A DNA stretch of 64,000 nt, taken from positions 18,476,001-18,540,000 of the forward strand of contig OX335657.1 of NCBI GenBank assembly GCA_946894095.1, read 5' to 3'. Source of the DNA: Incurvaria masculella (Eukaryota; Arthropoda; Insecta; Lepidoptera; Incurvariidae). The notes beneath the pieces were generated by a model. The model had not been told where the DNA came from, searched no databases, and worked only from the letters and a program-made list of their open reading frames with translations. Positions within the stretch are counted from its first letter, which is position 1. Each line of letters begins with the position of its first letter. Shown here one piece after another: positions 50,823-62,540 of the stretch. The position numbers were made by a program, and so were the translations under genes.

Positions 50823-53800
50823 ATGAGTGACAAGAAAAAATATGAAATTAGGACGTCCGATGAGTTGGGCAGGTTTGTATTGTGTTGTTTTAGAAGTGCG
50901 ATTAAACTTCCGTATCAATTGGAACGACTGTGGTGCTACAAAATATTCAGGGCGTTTACGACACAATGAAAAATATTTTAAAGTGAAAAGATGTTTGACG
51001 GCCTACCCCCCCCCCCCCCTTCCCCCATGCAACCCTGCAAATAAAGGGAAGGTCCTGGGGCCCAGCTGTCACACAAGTCACATCACCCACAACAATCCTT
51101 ACTTCTTCCTGTTCTAGATTATGGTGATGTATGTAAGCTTGACCTCGATCAAGAGCTTCATAACAAACTTACCGTCTTCTCAACATATTGTATTGTAATA
51201 TTTTTTTATTGTTTATTCATCATCCATAGACAGCACACTGCACTAGGATTCATCATATTTTAACATGGCCAGTTCAGCAAAACAAAACACAGTGAAGAAG
51301 AACTGGAAAGAAACTCCGCTGTTTTTTTTTCTACGTCTACTTACTCTGAATTTACAAAAGTGTTTAACAAAAACATAGGTAAAACACTAAATTAACATAA
51401 ATTCACGAAAATTAACAATTCATGCCGAATGCAACAGTTCATGACAAATATCATTTTATTTGCAAAGACTATCCCCATAAAGAATATAATCCGGTACATA
51501 TTTGGGCTACGCAAATTTGATCTCATTTCGGTATACCTACCGTACTCACTCCGTCATCGCAGGAACACACATGTACTCTCACTTCTTTACAGCACCCTGA
51601 ATGACGCCAATGCCCCCTCATACCTCAGGAATCGGTTTGCATATCCCTGCTCGCATGCTCTCCCACTTAGATAAACCGACTCCTTTGTACTATCTATTTC
51701 CTCGCACACATCTTCTACTTCCAACTCCTTCACAGTGCACGCTGCGAGGTAGTGGAATCAGTTATTTCCTCTACTCGTAGTACGAAATTCCCCCTCTATT
51801 AGTGTTTAAAAAAAAATCAAAAAGCTTATTTTCTTTCCAAATGAAATCTGTTCATGATACCCAATGGTAGACTGGTAGAGAATGTCTCCGGCATGAAGTT
51901 GTACCTTTTGCTCATTTTGTTTTAAGTTCCATAAACATAAATAAATAAATAAATATTTCCGTTGGCCACCGCAGCCGGGGCGTTTACTCACCGTGGTTTT
52001 CACTGAAATATTCTTGGGAACTTTGCGTGGAATGGTTAGTAAGGAAGAGCGCAGAGATCAAATTACATCAAAATAACGATCCAAACGGCCTCGTCGGGCG
52101 TCCAATGGTGATTTCAACTCGTGTGAATCTTTAATCTTATTTCTACCTACAGGCTATAAGATTCGGTGTGGATTGTTGGATAAGTGGATAATATGCCGAT
52201 GTAGATATATGGTGGCGTCACGGGCGCTGAGGGCGGGCGAGGTGGTGTCGGCGGAGTCGCCGCTGGTGGTGGGCCCCACGTGCGACTCGGAGTTGCTCTG
52301 CTTCGACTGCCACGCGCCGCTCGCCGGCAAGTTCGTGTGCTGCCCGGCGTGCCGCGTCGCCCCCGTGTGCGCCGCCCGCGCCTGCAGCCAGCGCGCTCGC
52401 AGTGAGTACGGATGCAGTCGGCGCGCCGCTGGTGGGGGGCTCCATATGCGACTCGAAGCTGCTCTGCTTCGACTGCCACGCGCCGCTCGCCGGCAAGTTC
52501 GTGTGCTGCCCGGCGTGCCGCGTCGCCCCCGTGTGCGCCGCCCTCGCCTGAAGCCAGCGCGCTCGCAGTGAGTACGGACGCAGTCGACGCGCCGCTGGTG
52601 GGGGGCTCCACATGAGACTCGAAGCTGCTCTGCTTCGACTGCCACACGCCGCTCGCCGGCAAGTTCGTGTGCTGCCCGGCGTGCCGCGTTCCCCCGTGTG
52701 CGCCGCCCGCGCCTGCCAGCGCGTTTGCAATGCGGCGAAATAACTAACGGCCAGGGAGCATTATAATAATGCGAACACGAATAGTGTCTGAAAACGTCGC
52801 AATGTGTTAGTGTCTACACTCTGTGGGAGTTCGGTAGCATATCGTACCGGTGGACGCTTATATAAAGCCATACAAGGTACCATATGCGACTGTATGTCCA
52901 GAATGGCACGACGATGCGGAGTGCTCGCTGCTGGCGTCGCTGCGCACGCGCGGCCTGACGCCGCTCGACCTGGTGAGCCACCTGGCGGCGCTGATGCCGC
53001 TGCGCTGCCTCGTGAAGCGCGAGGCGGAGCCTCCCGCGTGGGAGGAGCTCATGCGCATGGAGCACCACCTGGCGGAGCGGCGCGGAACCGACATCTGGCG
53101 CTATCACGAGCTCACCGTTGAGGTGAGCGTTGCGACTAAGTACTCGTCGATAGTGGACCCAGCCTGTCGTAGAAGTCTAAGAGGTTACGGGTTTTGCCAC
53201 ACTTTTGCTAGGGATCCTGTTCGACCAAGGATCTTCTGTTTGGATGCAGCAATTTGTAATTATGTAAATCACGTTTTACGGGGAAAGGGACATCTAGATT
53301 TAGGCACCTAGGCAAGATCCCTAAATAAAAAGGAACCTAAGTAAATATTCGTGCTAAGCACGTATGAAGCTTTTTCCAGGTAATATGATGCATAATCGAC
53401 CGTGCAGCAAAGAAACAATAATTAAAGAAAGAGCTGAAAGAAACCTATAGGACTGTCTCTAGCGTCTGATGCCAAATACGATTTTGGTGACGTCGGCAAT
53501 GTTTCAATGTTTAATCTTTGCAGTCATTGTCCGGCACGCAGGCCTTAAATCATTGTATGTAGATATAATTTTAATCACTGTGTTAGTACGGAAAGAGAGA
53601 CATATTAGCGGTATGAAGCAGGTGGCGAAATTGGAAGACGCAATATCCGTGAATGGTATGTTTTGCTGGTCCCTCTTTTCCATCCAGTTGAATGTAGTCG
53701 TGCTGATAAAGGTAAGGTCCTGGTGTGGCACCTAATTCCTTCGGGAATGTGGTATTGGGCTAAACTAGCATTCATTATGACGGTGGGCGTGGTATTATCC

Positions 53801-56800
53801 ATCCATGTACAGTTGCATAAAAATTGAATCAGATGAAAAAAACCTTCACCTATCGATGAATGGCTGTGTGGGGCAGGCCTTCGAAGCTAAAGCTTTGCTC
53901 ATTAAACGCATAATTAACGTCAATATACTTAATGGAGCTGCGCCGCGATCTATTTTACGACGCGATTGTAGTGAGTTATTCAGCCTGTTGGGCCAAAAAT
54001 ATCTTCAACCTATTGACGTGCCGCCGCGCCGCCGCCGCCGAGGGGAAAGCGCAACGGCCAGACACTATCCAGGCCTCAGAGCATCGATATAATCTAAAAA
54101 ACGTCGATGCCTCAGAGTAATCAACAGTTTAACCGAATCCTAAAAGTGTTTTAAAAACTTACCGGTGAATTGTAAAATTAGGCATCGTAACTTATTTTTC
54201 TTAATGCAATAAAACACATTTTATTAAGCAATACTATGTTTTTATTTAAAAATAATTTCGATTGTTTTTGGTAAGTGAAACCCCCTTCCCCTTATTAATT
54301 GTAGTGTCGGAAACCCCGATAGGCCTAGTAATAAAGGAAGAGGAAATTACCGTGTAAGCAAAGTTAGTTAGTTAGTTGGGCGGTTGTTGTCCGGGTAATT
54401 GTGCGTAACAAGGGTGACTATGTGAGTCATCCCAGCTCAGCCGTCCCAGTGCCCGTTGATTGTCCACACTCCTGCACTCCAACAGTATATGGACGGTTGT
54501 CTCTGTTGCCTCCATGCAGCCACGGCAAAGAGGGCTATCCAGTTTATGGAGGTGCTTATTGAGTGGGCAGTGTCCCGTCAGTCACCGTGTAAGCCAAACC
54601 ACGAATGGCAAATACAGGTCTCATTTTGTCTTGCCATCGTCTGTACCACGGACAGTGCTCTCCGGAGCTACATACCTGCGCTATCCCTTCGTCCCCCTTC
54701 TATCCCTCGAACGTGAAAAAGGCCAGGAATGCACACATTCACTGTCCAGTCCACATTCTTAGAATTGGAACCAACTATCCAGTAAATCCTTTTTAGGTCG
54801 GTAAAGTATGGAATGTAGAAACTATGGAGGTATTTCTTCAAAAAGTCAACCTATCCCAGGTTTAAAAATCCAAAAAATCTCGCCTCACGGAAGGTTTGAG
54901 GAAAAGTGGTTGTAGTGTCCTAATAATTTGACAACCTACTGTACACTGTGGCCACTTCACACATCTCATGTTCAGTTCATAGAGTCGCTGGGGCTCATCA
55001 AAGATTCGGACGAGCCGGACCTGGTGCAGAAGATCTGCGGCGTCATCGACGTGAACAGCTTCGAGCTGTGCGGTCCGGCGCGGGCGGGTGCGGGCGGTGC
55101 GGGGAGCGCGGCGCCGCCGCTGCTGCTGCGCGGCGTGTACCCGCAGGCGCAGCTCATGGAGCACGACTGCGTCGGCAACACGCACCTGTCCGTCGGCGGC
55201 GACCACGTGATGGTGGTGCGCGCCGCCGCCGACCTCGCACCCGGGGATCACATACTCAACAACTACATCGCCGCCTTCCAGGTAACTACCGGCCTACAAG
55301 TAAACCGCACCGCGCCGGAACTGTTGACCGACTTTCGTAGTGTTGGTGCTTTGCGAGCAGCGCAACCTATGACGGAACAGCTCAGAAAAGCTTATGTCTA
55401 CGGAGCGGCGGTCAACCGGAGGCGCCAAAATCTGTTTTTTGGCACTTTTGATTCATTATTGCTGTCCTTGTAAAATCATGTAACGAAAGTAAAACTTTTT
55501 TTTAATAGGCATGATATAACCTGAATATTCAAGGAAATTATTCTCGACGCCATCGAAGTTGTAGATAGAACCTCCACCAAAATACAAGGCGCTAGGATAG
55601 AGCAATGGGAGCGAGCAGTTGCTCTGTACATGTTATGTAGATGCGATATCACTCAGTTCACTGAAGAAGTGATAAGAGTGATCTGTTTCTTTGGAAGTGA
55701 AACAGTTCACAAGCGTCAGTGTAGGTAGGTAAATATTGTGTTTGTTAGCAACTCTTTGCTAGCTCATTGTACAATTCTTCGTATATCATCGATATTCATT
55801 TCTCATTCCCTGTGCTGTTCCTGGTGCTGAACTGACGGGTATGGTCCTTCGAGGTCATCTGTTTAAAAATTACAGAACCAGCAGTGCTCCGCCAATATTT
55901 AAGTGACAAACCCGACACTCGATGCACGGAAGGTAGTTATCTCAAAAATCGCCTGAGTTGAGCTACCGCTGTGGCCCCGGTCGCACAGCTATACATCTAC
56001 TGTGGCAATGTGCTCCCGGAATGTTGAATGAGACCGCACACGGTGGTGAGGTGGCGCACGTGGTGTCCGCAGTGCACGGCGGAGCGGCAGCGGCGGCTGC
56101 GCGTGGGCAAGTACTTCACGTGCGCGTGCCGCCGCTGCCGCGACCCCACCGAGCTGGGTGCGCACCTCGGCTCCGTGGCGTGCACTAGCTGCGGCTCCGG
56201 CCTGCTCGTGCCGCCCGCGCCCGGCAACCCCGACGACGCCGCCGGGTGGCGCTGCCGCGGCTGCGGTGTGACCTGCGACGGTGACGAGATCGAGCGAAAA
56301 GTTCTGGCCTGTGCGACCAAATGGGAATCAATAGGTGCGGTTCGATTCTATTGTGACAGAAGGCACACATTGTAGAAGTAATATACACCCAATTGTCAGC
56401 GCCACGTGATAGGAAATATTATGTACACTATATGTACATACTCCATCACCTATTCTATATTATCTATAAACTATGTAGGGTCGTAGACCATTTCAACATG
56501 CCAAGTGAACCCTGGGTTAAAACAGTTGAGAAATGCTGCTTTAGACCTATAAAATCGCAATAAGTGGTTGAGTATTTGAATGAACTATCAGTTTCATCAA
56601 AGGCATTTTAAGGCGATCATTGTTACTGATTGATCTTTGTAAATTTATATGATTAATGTTGCTGAAAAATTTTTAAGTTTCTTCTTGGCACACGAGGAAA
56701 TGAAGGAATTGTTTCTCCTTCTAATGTAACGACATCAGAATATGATTGTGATGATGTGCAGACAAAAGTTCGGAGAATGAGCTGGAGGAGTTCATCGGGC

Positions 56801-59800
56801 GGGTGGGGGCGTACCTGGCGCCCGGCCACCAGCTCGTGCTGGAGGCGAAGCAGTGCCTGGCCGGCGTGCTGCGCGCGCGCGTGCTGTCCGCCGGCGGCGC
56901 CGCGCCCGCGCGCACGCTGCGCCGCCAGCTGAGCCTGCTCGCCGACCTGATGGACGTGCTCGACAAGCTCTACCCGCCCATATCCAGGGTCAAGGGTGAG
57001 TTACCGTCTCGTCGCCTCCGCCGCGCGCGCTGTCTTTATTTGTCTATACAAAGGAGATATCTAACCGGAGCTCCAGTGACTTTTTTGGTTTAACAGAAAT
57101 GTTATCGGTACTGTTTGAAAAGTGATCGTTTTTTTTTATGATTTTAATTTTCAATTATTTCAACTTTCATGATAACTCAGGCTATAGCGCGCCGTATACA
57201 TTGAGGAGGATATAGCAGCCATGTTGCTGCCACCCCACGCCCCTCTGCCCGACCCCCGCGCATACGACGGCGTCCCACTAGATTTAGGCAGTAGTACCGA
57301 GCATAGATAATATAATATTACTGGTACCGAGTAGGTCACCGAGCGAGTAGGCTGCGCACGCGCCCCTCGCGCGCTTCATCGCCGGCCGACATCGCGTATC
57401 ATAACTGACACTATATTGTATTGTTTTCCACTGATATTAATAAATTCACGTACAAACGAACCCTATAAGGCTAGTATAATTCGATCACAGACTATAGAGA
57501 GATTTTTTTTTTTTTATTCGGGAAATATACAGTTATTACAAACACAGAATACAGAAAATCAAAAACAAAACCATTAAAATTTCCACATATAAAAAAGAAC
57601 ATATAAAGTCAAGTCATTTGACATCTTACATCGAGAGATAAAAAAAGAAAAAAAGAAAACTAATTGGGCAATGCTTCTAAACAGTAGTGAATACAATAAG
57701 TTTATGCTTCTAAACAATAAAGTAAGCTTAAAAAAAAATAAAAAATAAACACAATAGCATATATCCAAAGAATTTAAGACAATATAACTAAATCCATGGA
57801 AAGAGTTAGGTAACAAATTGAAATAATAGGTCGGGGAAAAAGTCTTTTCGCATTATAGTATGTATGAACTTGTAATAAAATCTTTTTGGCTATACTATTT
57901 GTATCTGGCTGGTTTTGGTATCATTGAAAGTTTAAATTTTAAAGAACATAATTCCAAATTCAAATTAGGAAAATGTGTGATTCTCATTTGTTTTCCGTAC
58001 TATCAAAATGAGTGAATCTAATGAAGAAATTCGATACATTTTAAAATTTTACTACAAAAAAGGTAAAAATGCAACGCAAGCCGCGAAAAAAATTTGCGAT
58101 GTTTATGGACCTAGTGCAGTGTCTGTGAGAGTAGCACAAATTTGGTTTAAGCGTTTTCAATCCGGAAATTTTGATGTCAAAGATGCACGTCGCTCTGGTC
58201 GCCCTATTACGGATAAAATGGATGCCATTTTTGAAAAAGTGGAGCAAGATCGGCATATCAGTAGTTACGACGTAGCTGAAGAACTAGGAATTGACCACAA
58301 AACAGTTTTGGCGCATTTGAAAAGAACTGGGTACACAAAAAAGCTCGATATTTGGGTACCTCACGAGCTCACTGAAAGAAACCTAATGAACCGGCTAGAC
58401 CTCACACATCTTTAGCCACTCAGCAAAAACTAAGAGAGTTTGGCTGGGAGGTGTTAATGCATCCGCCGTATAGTCCTGACCTTGCACCTTCAGATTTCCA
58501 CCTGTTTAGGTCTCTTCAGAATTCTTTAGGCAGTGTCAGGTTAACATCACGAGAGGACTGCCAAAACCACTTGTCGCGGTATATTGATCAGAAGTCCCAA
58601 TATTTCTATAGCAATGGGATCATGTCCCTACCTACAAGATGGCAAAAAGTTATCGAACAAAATGGTACCTACATACTTTAGTTAAATGTAAATAAACCAT
58701 ATTAAAAAATGTTTTGAATTTTCTTAAAAAATGCGAAGAAACTTTTTCCCCAACCTATTATACATAAACAAAACATTTCTTATTTATGTGTCAGTTGCCT
58801 GTTCCAAACATAGTTTTTTAAATTTACTTATAGAAAAATGCACAATATCTATGTTGGAATAGGCTTCATTATAAGTAAAAACACATTACTACCGTAATTA
58901 CAGCGACTTTTGGGAACGACAAAAAAATCTCTTGAGGGAGTATTTTGCATAGGGCATCTAAAATTAACTAAACCTAATAAATGAGGGGATTCAACAATAC
59001 CATTAATTACTTTAAATAAGAATACAATATCTTTTATTTCTCGTCGTTTACACAAAGATATATGTGCTACTTGCTCGTTTGTACAATCATCTCGGTAAGT
59101 TCGGTACTGTACATATTTCTTGAATTTATTTTGTATTTTTTCAATTTCATTGATATAAACAGAGTATTGAGGATTCCAGACAACAGATGCGTATTCCAGA
59201 TGAGGTCTTACATACGCTGAAAATAGTAAGTTGAAAGTCGATTGATTTTTAAACACGGAACACGTACGGAAAATGAAACCAAGCATTTTGAAGGCCTTGC
59301 TGGTTATGTACTCAACGTGCGATTTAAACGTTAATTTGCTATCCATTATTACCCCTAGATCACGGACCTCGTTAACCTTATTAAGTAATTTATTGTAAAT
59401 CCGGTATTGATAATGGATTAGGTTGGTTTTTCTAGAATATGTAATAATAAAACATTTATCTACATTTAATTGGATGAAATTGTCTATACAATATTGTCCT
59501 AACTGATTTATATCTAGTTGAAGTTCATGGCAATCGCGAGTATCCCTAACAATTTTAATGATTTTTTGGTCGTCAGCGTAAAGAAGAAGTTTGGAGTTTT
59601 TTATGCAAGTAATGACGTCATTGATAAATATATTAAACATGAGGGGCCCTAAATGTGACCCCTGAGGGACACCGGATGTGACAGGGATGAAAGTCGAGCA
59701 GAAACCACTTACCGTAACAGCCTGCGAGCGATTTTCTAGATACGATTTTAGCCATCGAAGCAGATCGCCGTGAATACCGAACAATTCTATTTTACGCAAA

Positions 59801-62216
59801 AGAAGTTCATGTGGTATTTTATGAAACATTTTGAATAGTCGGTATAAACGACATCTACCTGAAGTTTTTGATCCATAGCCCTCAATATAATATCCAAAAA
59901 TTCGCACAAATTTGTTTCCGTAGATTTTACTACGTAATTCGATCTAAACAGATGTTTAACAATTAGTTCTATAGCAGAGTAAGTAGAGCCATCTCTTATG
60001 TGATATTTCAACAATTTTCGATCATAAAAATGTTTGCCATAATTATTTTTTTCAATATTTTTTATTTTCATAAATACATTGATACATAATATATTTTAGT
60101 TATAATAATAATCCGATGTGCAGCGCCATCTATTGCATAATAGTGATAATATGTTGTCCAAGTTTTCTCGAATTACACCTTTCATGCTATTTAAATAGTT
60201 GACCGCATACTTTTCATTGCAAAAATTCTGGTTTGTATATTTACGAAATCTAGTTACAGCTGTCAAACGAACCCATATGAGTATTTCATGCCGAGACATC
60301 AACCTTGTTTCCGTATGTTTTTCGATACTCTTGAATACACACAGCAGAGTTGATTCTGGAGGCAAAATAAGTACCAAAAAGTCTAAGTCTAAAAAATTGT
60401 TGTTCTTTCACGCACTATTTATTTCATGTGACTTTGATACAATGTATGGGAACTGTTTGAACTGGCAATGTTCTTATTTTATCCTTCAGAAGGTGGTGTT
60501 CCCACTGAAATGAGCTAGATAATCTCAGAATAACCTGCAACCGATTATAATATTAAAAAAACTGTAACGCGATGCGGTGCAAACCACGAACCTCTGGCTC
60601 AGGGAACGACGCCTAGCGCACTGCACTAAACAAGACTCATGTTCCCAATGCGAAAATAGTAATCACTTGAGTAAATGCATCCCTGAGACTTTAGATGCAT
60701 CTGCTGACGTTTCTAGGAGTTTTCTGAAATGAATCAATTCGGATTCAACTTAGTCAAATCTATTTAACCATGGTAGTTTGATCCAATAACACTTAGGCTG
60801 AGATAAATAGTCGTAACAAAACCTGAGGATAACGAAAAGTAGTACTTTGTGACGTCACTTTGACACATTTTGTATGGGCGAAATCTCACAGTAATGCAAA
60901 GTGACGTCACAAAGTACTACTTTTCGTTAGCCTTAGTTTCTGTTGCGACTATTTACCTCAGCCTTAGATTAGTGACCATTTTCTAGCCCATACAAACTTT
61001 GCAATGTCCTTTGTAAAAGCGGTTTTTGAGATATAACTATAAATGAACTATTTTCGGATGTTTCCTCAACTGGTGCTGTGAGCCCTTGCTTTTTACCAAA
61101 TTTCATGATTCTAGGTCAACCCTACACCTGTCAATTGTCACCTGTTAGTAGCATGGGGTACTTATCCTGTAGGTTTTAACTTTTATGCGAGTGTGAAATT
61201 ATATGGCATTAATAGCCATATTTATACTTTAGAAGCTAGATTTTTTTAAAGTCCAAGGGACCTAAGGAATTAAAATGTATTTGAACTTTATACCTCCACG
61301 CGGTCCTGATAAAAAAGGGCCTTGATATAACGGACCGACTGGCTTCCTTTTCTCCTTTTTATGAATAGAACCCTTAAGATCGTGTGATTATTATAGAATA
61401 AAATAATTATGATTGCATGGGGTTTACTTCGTGTCTGTATGCCGCAGCCATCACTCTCTACGAGCTGCAGTCGACGTCGGCACAGCTCGCGAGGAAGCAG
61501 CTCCAAGCGCGGGAAATTACTCCTGCCATGTACAAGGTAAGCCAACAATATACCGACGGCAGTTACAGCAGATGACTTAGTAATTGTTGCAGGAGATTCC
61601 GCTGCAGTTCGCCGGGAAGCAGCTCGTGGCGCAGAGATAACCTTGTAGTCCAAAAGATTCTAGGCTATCCCTGATAGTCTGATGAATCTCTCTCTTAGAA
61701 CAAAGTATCTATAGAAATTGATTCCAAAACTCACACACGCACAAAATATTTACACATTGTTGACGATTGTTCTATATGACCTTATGAGCTAAAACCGCGC
61801 AAGTAAAATAGGTTCTTATCCAAATGTAAAAACGGCGTCTTCGATTAAAAACTAAATACGCAGCTATGCAACCTAAGCGAAAGATACCGTCTCAGACTCA
61901 ATTGACAATGAACAATACAAAAGCATTACCAAACGCGGCTCAAATGTCTGTGGTGCCTAACCCTAGCTTCATTTACTCTCCCATCAGATTGTTTATTTCT
62001 AGGATAATGAATAATATATAAAGTGTTTGACTGCACGAGAAGGAGCAGCTGGCGGAGTGCGAGCAGCTGCTCAAGCAGGCGGTGGAGATGCTGCTGCTGG
62101 AGCCGAGCGGCTCGCCCGAGAGCCAGCTGTGTGCGCGGGCGCTGGCAGACCTGCGCGAGATGCGAACCTCCGCCGTCCCAGCGCCTCCCGCCCGCCCTCC
62201 TTTGCGACAGCACTGA
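50823..62216 (+). CDS. SMYD-family protein, SET domain with MYND-like finger, SmydA type (8 exons, 511 aa)
   Basis: Coding exons: 50823-50872, 52205-52401, 52902-53122, 54976-55281, 56073-56334, 56762-56995, 61448-61536, 62040-62216. Total 1536 nt with stop, and all phases agree. N-terminal SET half: YEIRTSDELGR/YMVASRALRAGEVV, where an arginine codon is split between exons 1 and 2. MYND-like finger about 49-90 (CFDC, CCPAC, HDDAEC). C-terminal SET half in exon 4, with LMEHDCVGNTHLSV in place of the NHSCxPN motif and GDHILNNY in place of GEEIxxSY. Post-SET cysteines in exon 5 (KYFTCACRRCRDPTELG). Helical C-terminus in exons 6-8 with LAPGHQLVLEAKQCLAG. The layout and DPTELG motif are those of arthropod SmydA proteins, which methylate or scaffold proteins in nucleus or cytoplasm. 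Which paralogue it is remains open. The altered SET motifs leave catalytic activity uncertain. Confidence 0.88.
51430..51835 (+). pseudogene. LINE ORF2 C-terminal fragment
   Basis: Open frame 51429-51674 with IIRYIFGLRKFDLISVYLP and LLYSTLNDANAPSYLRNRF, the C-terminal pattern of Jockey-like LINE ORF2 proteins. Further remnants of this tail follow to about 51805. 5'-truncated, in SMYD intron 1. Confidence 0.6.
52205..52401 (+). CDS. SMYD exon 2, end of SET-N and first MYND cysteines
   Basis: Begins after GATGTAG, completing the arginine codon split from exon 1, and ends CGCA|GTGAGT. It encodes YMVASRALRAGEVV, then the finger cysteines CFDC and CCPAC. Its second half starts a 166-bp tandem repeat; the next two copies are non-functional. 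Confidence 0.88.
52258..52740 (+). repeat. 166-bp tandem triplication of SMYD exon 2
   Basis: CGCCGCTGG recurs at 52258, 52424 and 52590. Copy 1 is the functional exon. Copies 2 and 3 repeat the finger-coding segment with a few substitutions. Copy 2 hits TGA after GTGTGCGCCGCCCTCGCC (52549-52551), and copy 3 hits TGA just after GGGGGCTCCACA. Copies 1 and 2 keep the GTGAGTACGGA donor and copy 3 does not. The copies lack the pyrimidine-rich acceptor region of the real exon. They lie inside intron 2 and should be spliced out. Confidence 0.92.
53685..53825 (+). repeat. SINE body fragment
   Basis: Shared SINE body and tail (TTTTCCATCCAGTTGAATGTA, AAGGTCCTGG, GCATAAAAATTG) in the plus orientation. 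Head missing. In SMYD intron 3. Confidence 0.65.
54375..54720 (-). pseudogene. LINE ORF2 tail fragment (RNase H-adjacent CxxC region)
   Basis: The minus strand reads HLHKLDSPLCRGCMEATETT, then VHILLEC, the Cys-His pattern near the C-terminus of R1/Jockey-type ORF2. Flanking codons are broken. In SMYD intron 3. Confidence 0.55.
54976..55281 (+). CDS. SMYD exon 4, C-terminal SET half
   Basis: Phase 0 at both ends. Encodes FIESLGLIKDSD, CGVIDVNSFEL (the SMYD VxxNxF region), LLRGVYPQAQLMEHDC and LAPGDHILNNYIAAFQ. The Ala/Gly-rich insert between NSFEL and LLLRG is unusual compared with other SMYD proteins. The first base of exon 5 continues the reading frame directly (AAFQ/CTAERQRRL). Confidence 0.88.
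55533..55725 (+). other. Unassigned open stretch in SMYD intron 4
   Basis: About 63 codons without a stop, giving balanced, coding-like peptide (IEVVDRTSTKIQGARIEQWE, AVALYMLCRCDITQF). It has no start codon, no family I recognise and no phase-compatible splice sites to the SMYD exons. Possibly a transposon remnant. Confidence 0.25.
57503..60075 (-). pseudogene. 5'-truncated Jockey-superfamily LINE split by a mariner
   Basis: Minus-strand frames 59787-60071 and 58849-59907 carry successive RT motifs: TNLCEFLDIIL, YTDYSKCF, HELLLRKIELFGIHG, GVPQGSHLGPLMFNIFINDV, LLYADDQ and VRDLGVIMD, then RPHLEYASVVWNPQ. A frameshift lies near 59800-59830 and both termini are worn. The 3' UTR resumes beyond the mariner (57829-58755) and ends in an A-run (57503-57515 on the minus strand). 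The family relative is at 16317-17645. It lies in SMYD intron 6. Confidence 0.85.
57829..58755 (+). mobile_element. Mariner transposon with internal deletion
   Basis: Terminal inverted repeats GGTCGGGGAAAAAGTCTTTT and the matching GGTTGGGGAAAAAGTTTCTT (complement of 58730-58755) are flanked by TA at 57827-57828 and 58756-58757. Frame 58008-58415 encodes the N-terminal helix-turn-helix DNA-binding half of a mariner transposase (QIWFKRFQSGNFDVKDARRS, GRP linker, then HISSYDVAEELGIDHKTV). Frame 58451-58681 encodes the C-terminus with HPPYSPDLAPSDFHLF, which holds the third catalytic aspartate. About 150 residues between them, with the first two catalytic aspartates, are deleted. The element cannot make transposase but keeps both ends. 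Confidence 0.92.
60792..60967. mobile_element. 176-bp foldback MITE with a CRE-like palindrome in each arm
   Basis: 70-nt arms (60792-60861 and 60898-60967) are near-perfect complements around a 36-nt loop. Each arm contains TGACGTCA (60850-60857 and 60902-60909). Ends CTTAGGCTGAG and CTCAGCCTTAG. Non-coding, in SMYD intron 6. Confidence 0.85.
62040..62216 (+). CDS. SMYD exon 8, C-terminus
   Basis: Encodes KEQLAECEQLLKQAVEMLLL, a predicted helix, then a proline-rich end with stop TGA at 62214-62216. The acceptor could be at 62039 or 62042, changing one lysine only. Confidence 0.8.
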   Translation, partial: KEQLAECEQLLKQAVEMLLLEPSGSPESQLCARALADLREMRTSAVPAPPARPPLRQH

Positions 62217-62286
62217 TCATAAATATATTGTTAAAGGTCCTCCGAAAATGGACAAACTCGTGGTAGAGTTGGCATAGGTTTCGATC

Positions 62287-62292
62287 ATTAAA
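62287..62292 (+). terminator. Poly(A) signal of the SMYD gene
   Basis: ATTAAA lies 71 bases after the stop codon, followed by a TTTTGTAATAAC and GGTGTTTTATTT U/GU-rich stretch. Confidence 0.6.
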
Positions 62293-62344
62293 CAAAATTT
62301 TGTAATAACAAAAGGTGTTTTATTTAGTGGCAAGCAATTCTCAA

Positions 62345-62540
62345 TGGATTAACCTAGCCACGAATAGGAATAAATGGAAGGAAATGGAGGAGGCCTGAAC
62401 CCTGCAGTGGGGAACCAGCTAAAAATTCAGCAAGAAAAAAAAACAATTGTGATTGAATTCAATAACTGTTAGCAGGAAAAAAAACTTAACTAACATGTAT
62501 GGTTCAAATAAACGGCTTTTATTATTATTATTATTAATTC
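62345..62540 (+). pseudogene. LINE 3' end
   Basis: Reads NRNKWKEMEEA before stops, a common C-terminal end of insect LINE ORF2, followed by AATAAACGGC and (TTA)n at about 62518-62535. Truncated. Confidence 0.55.

Noticed and set aside
55282..55473. Extension of SMYD exon 4 to the stop at 55473
   Set aside because: The frame stays open past the GTAACT donor, but the continuation lacks SMYD resemblance, whereas exon 5 continues the family pattern in phase.
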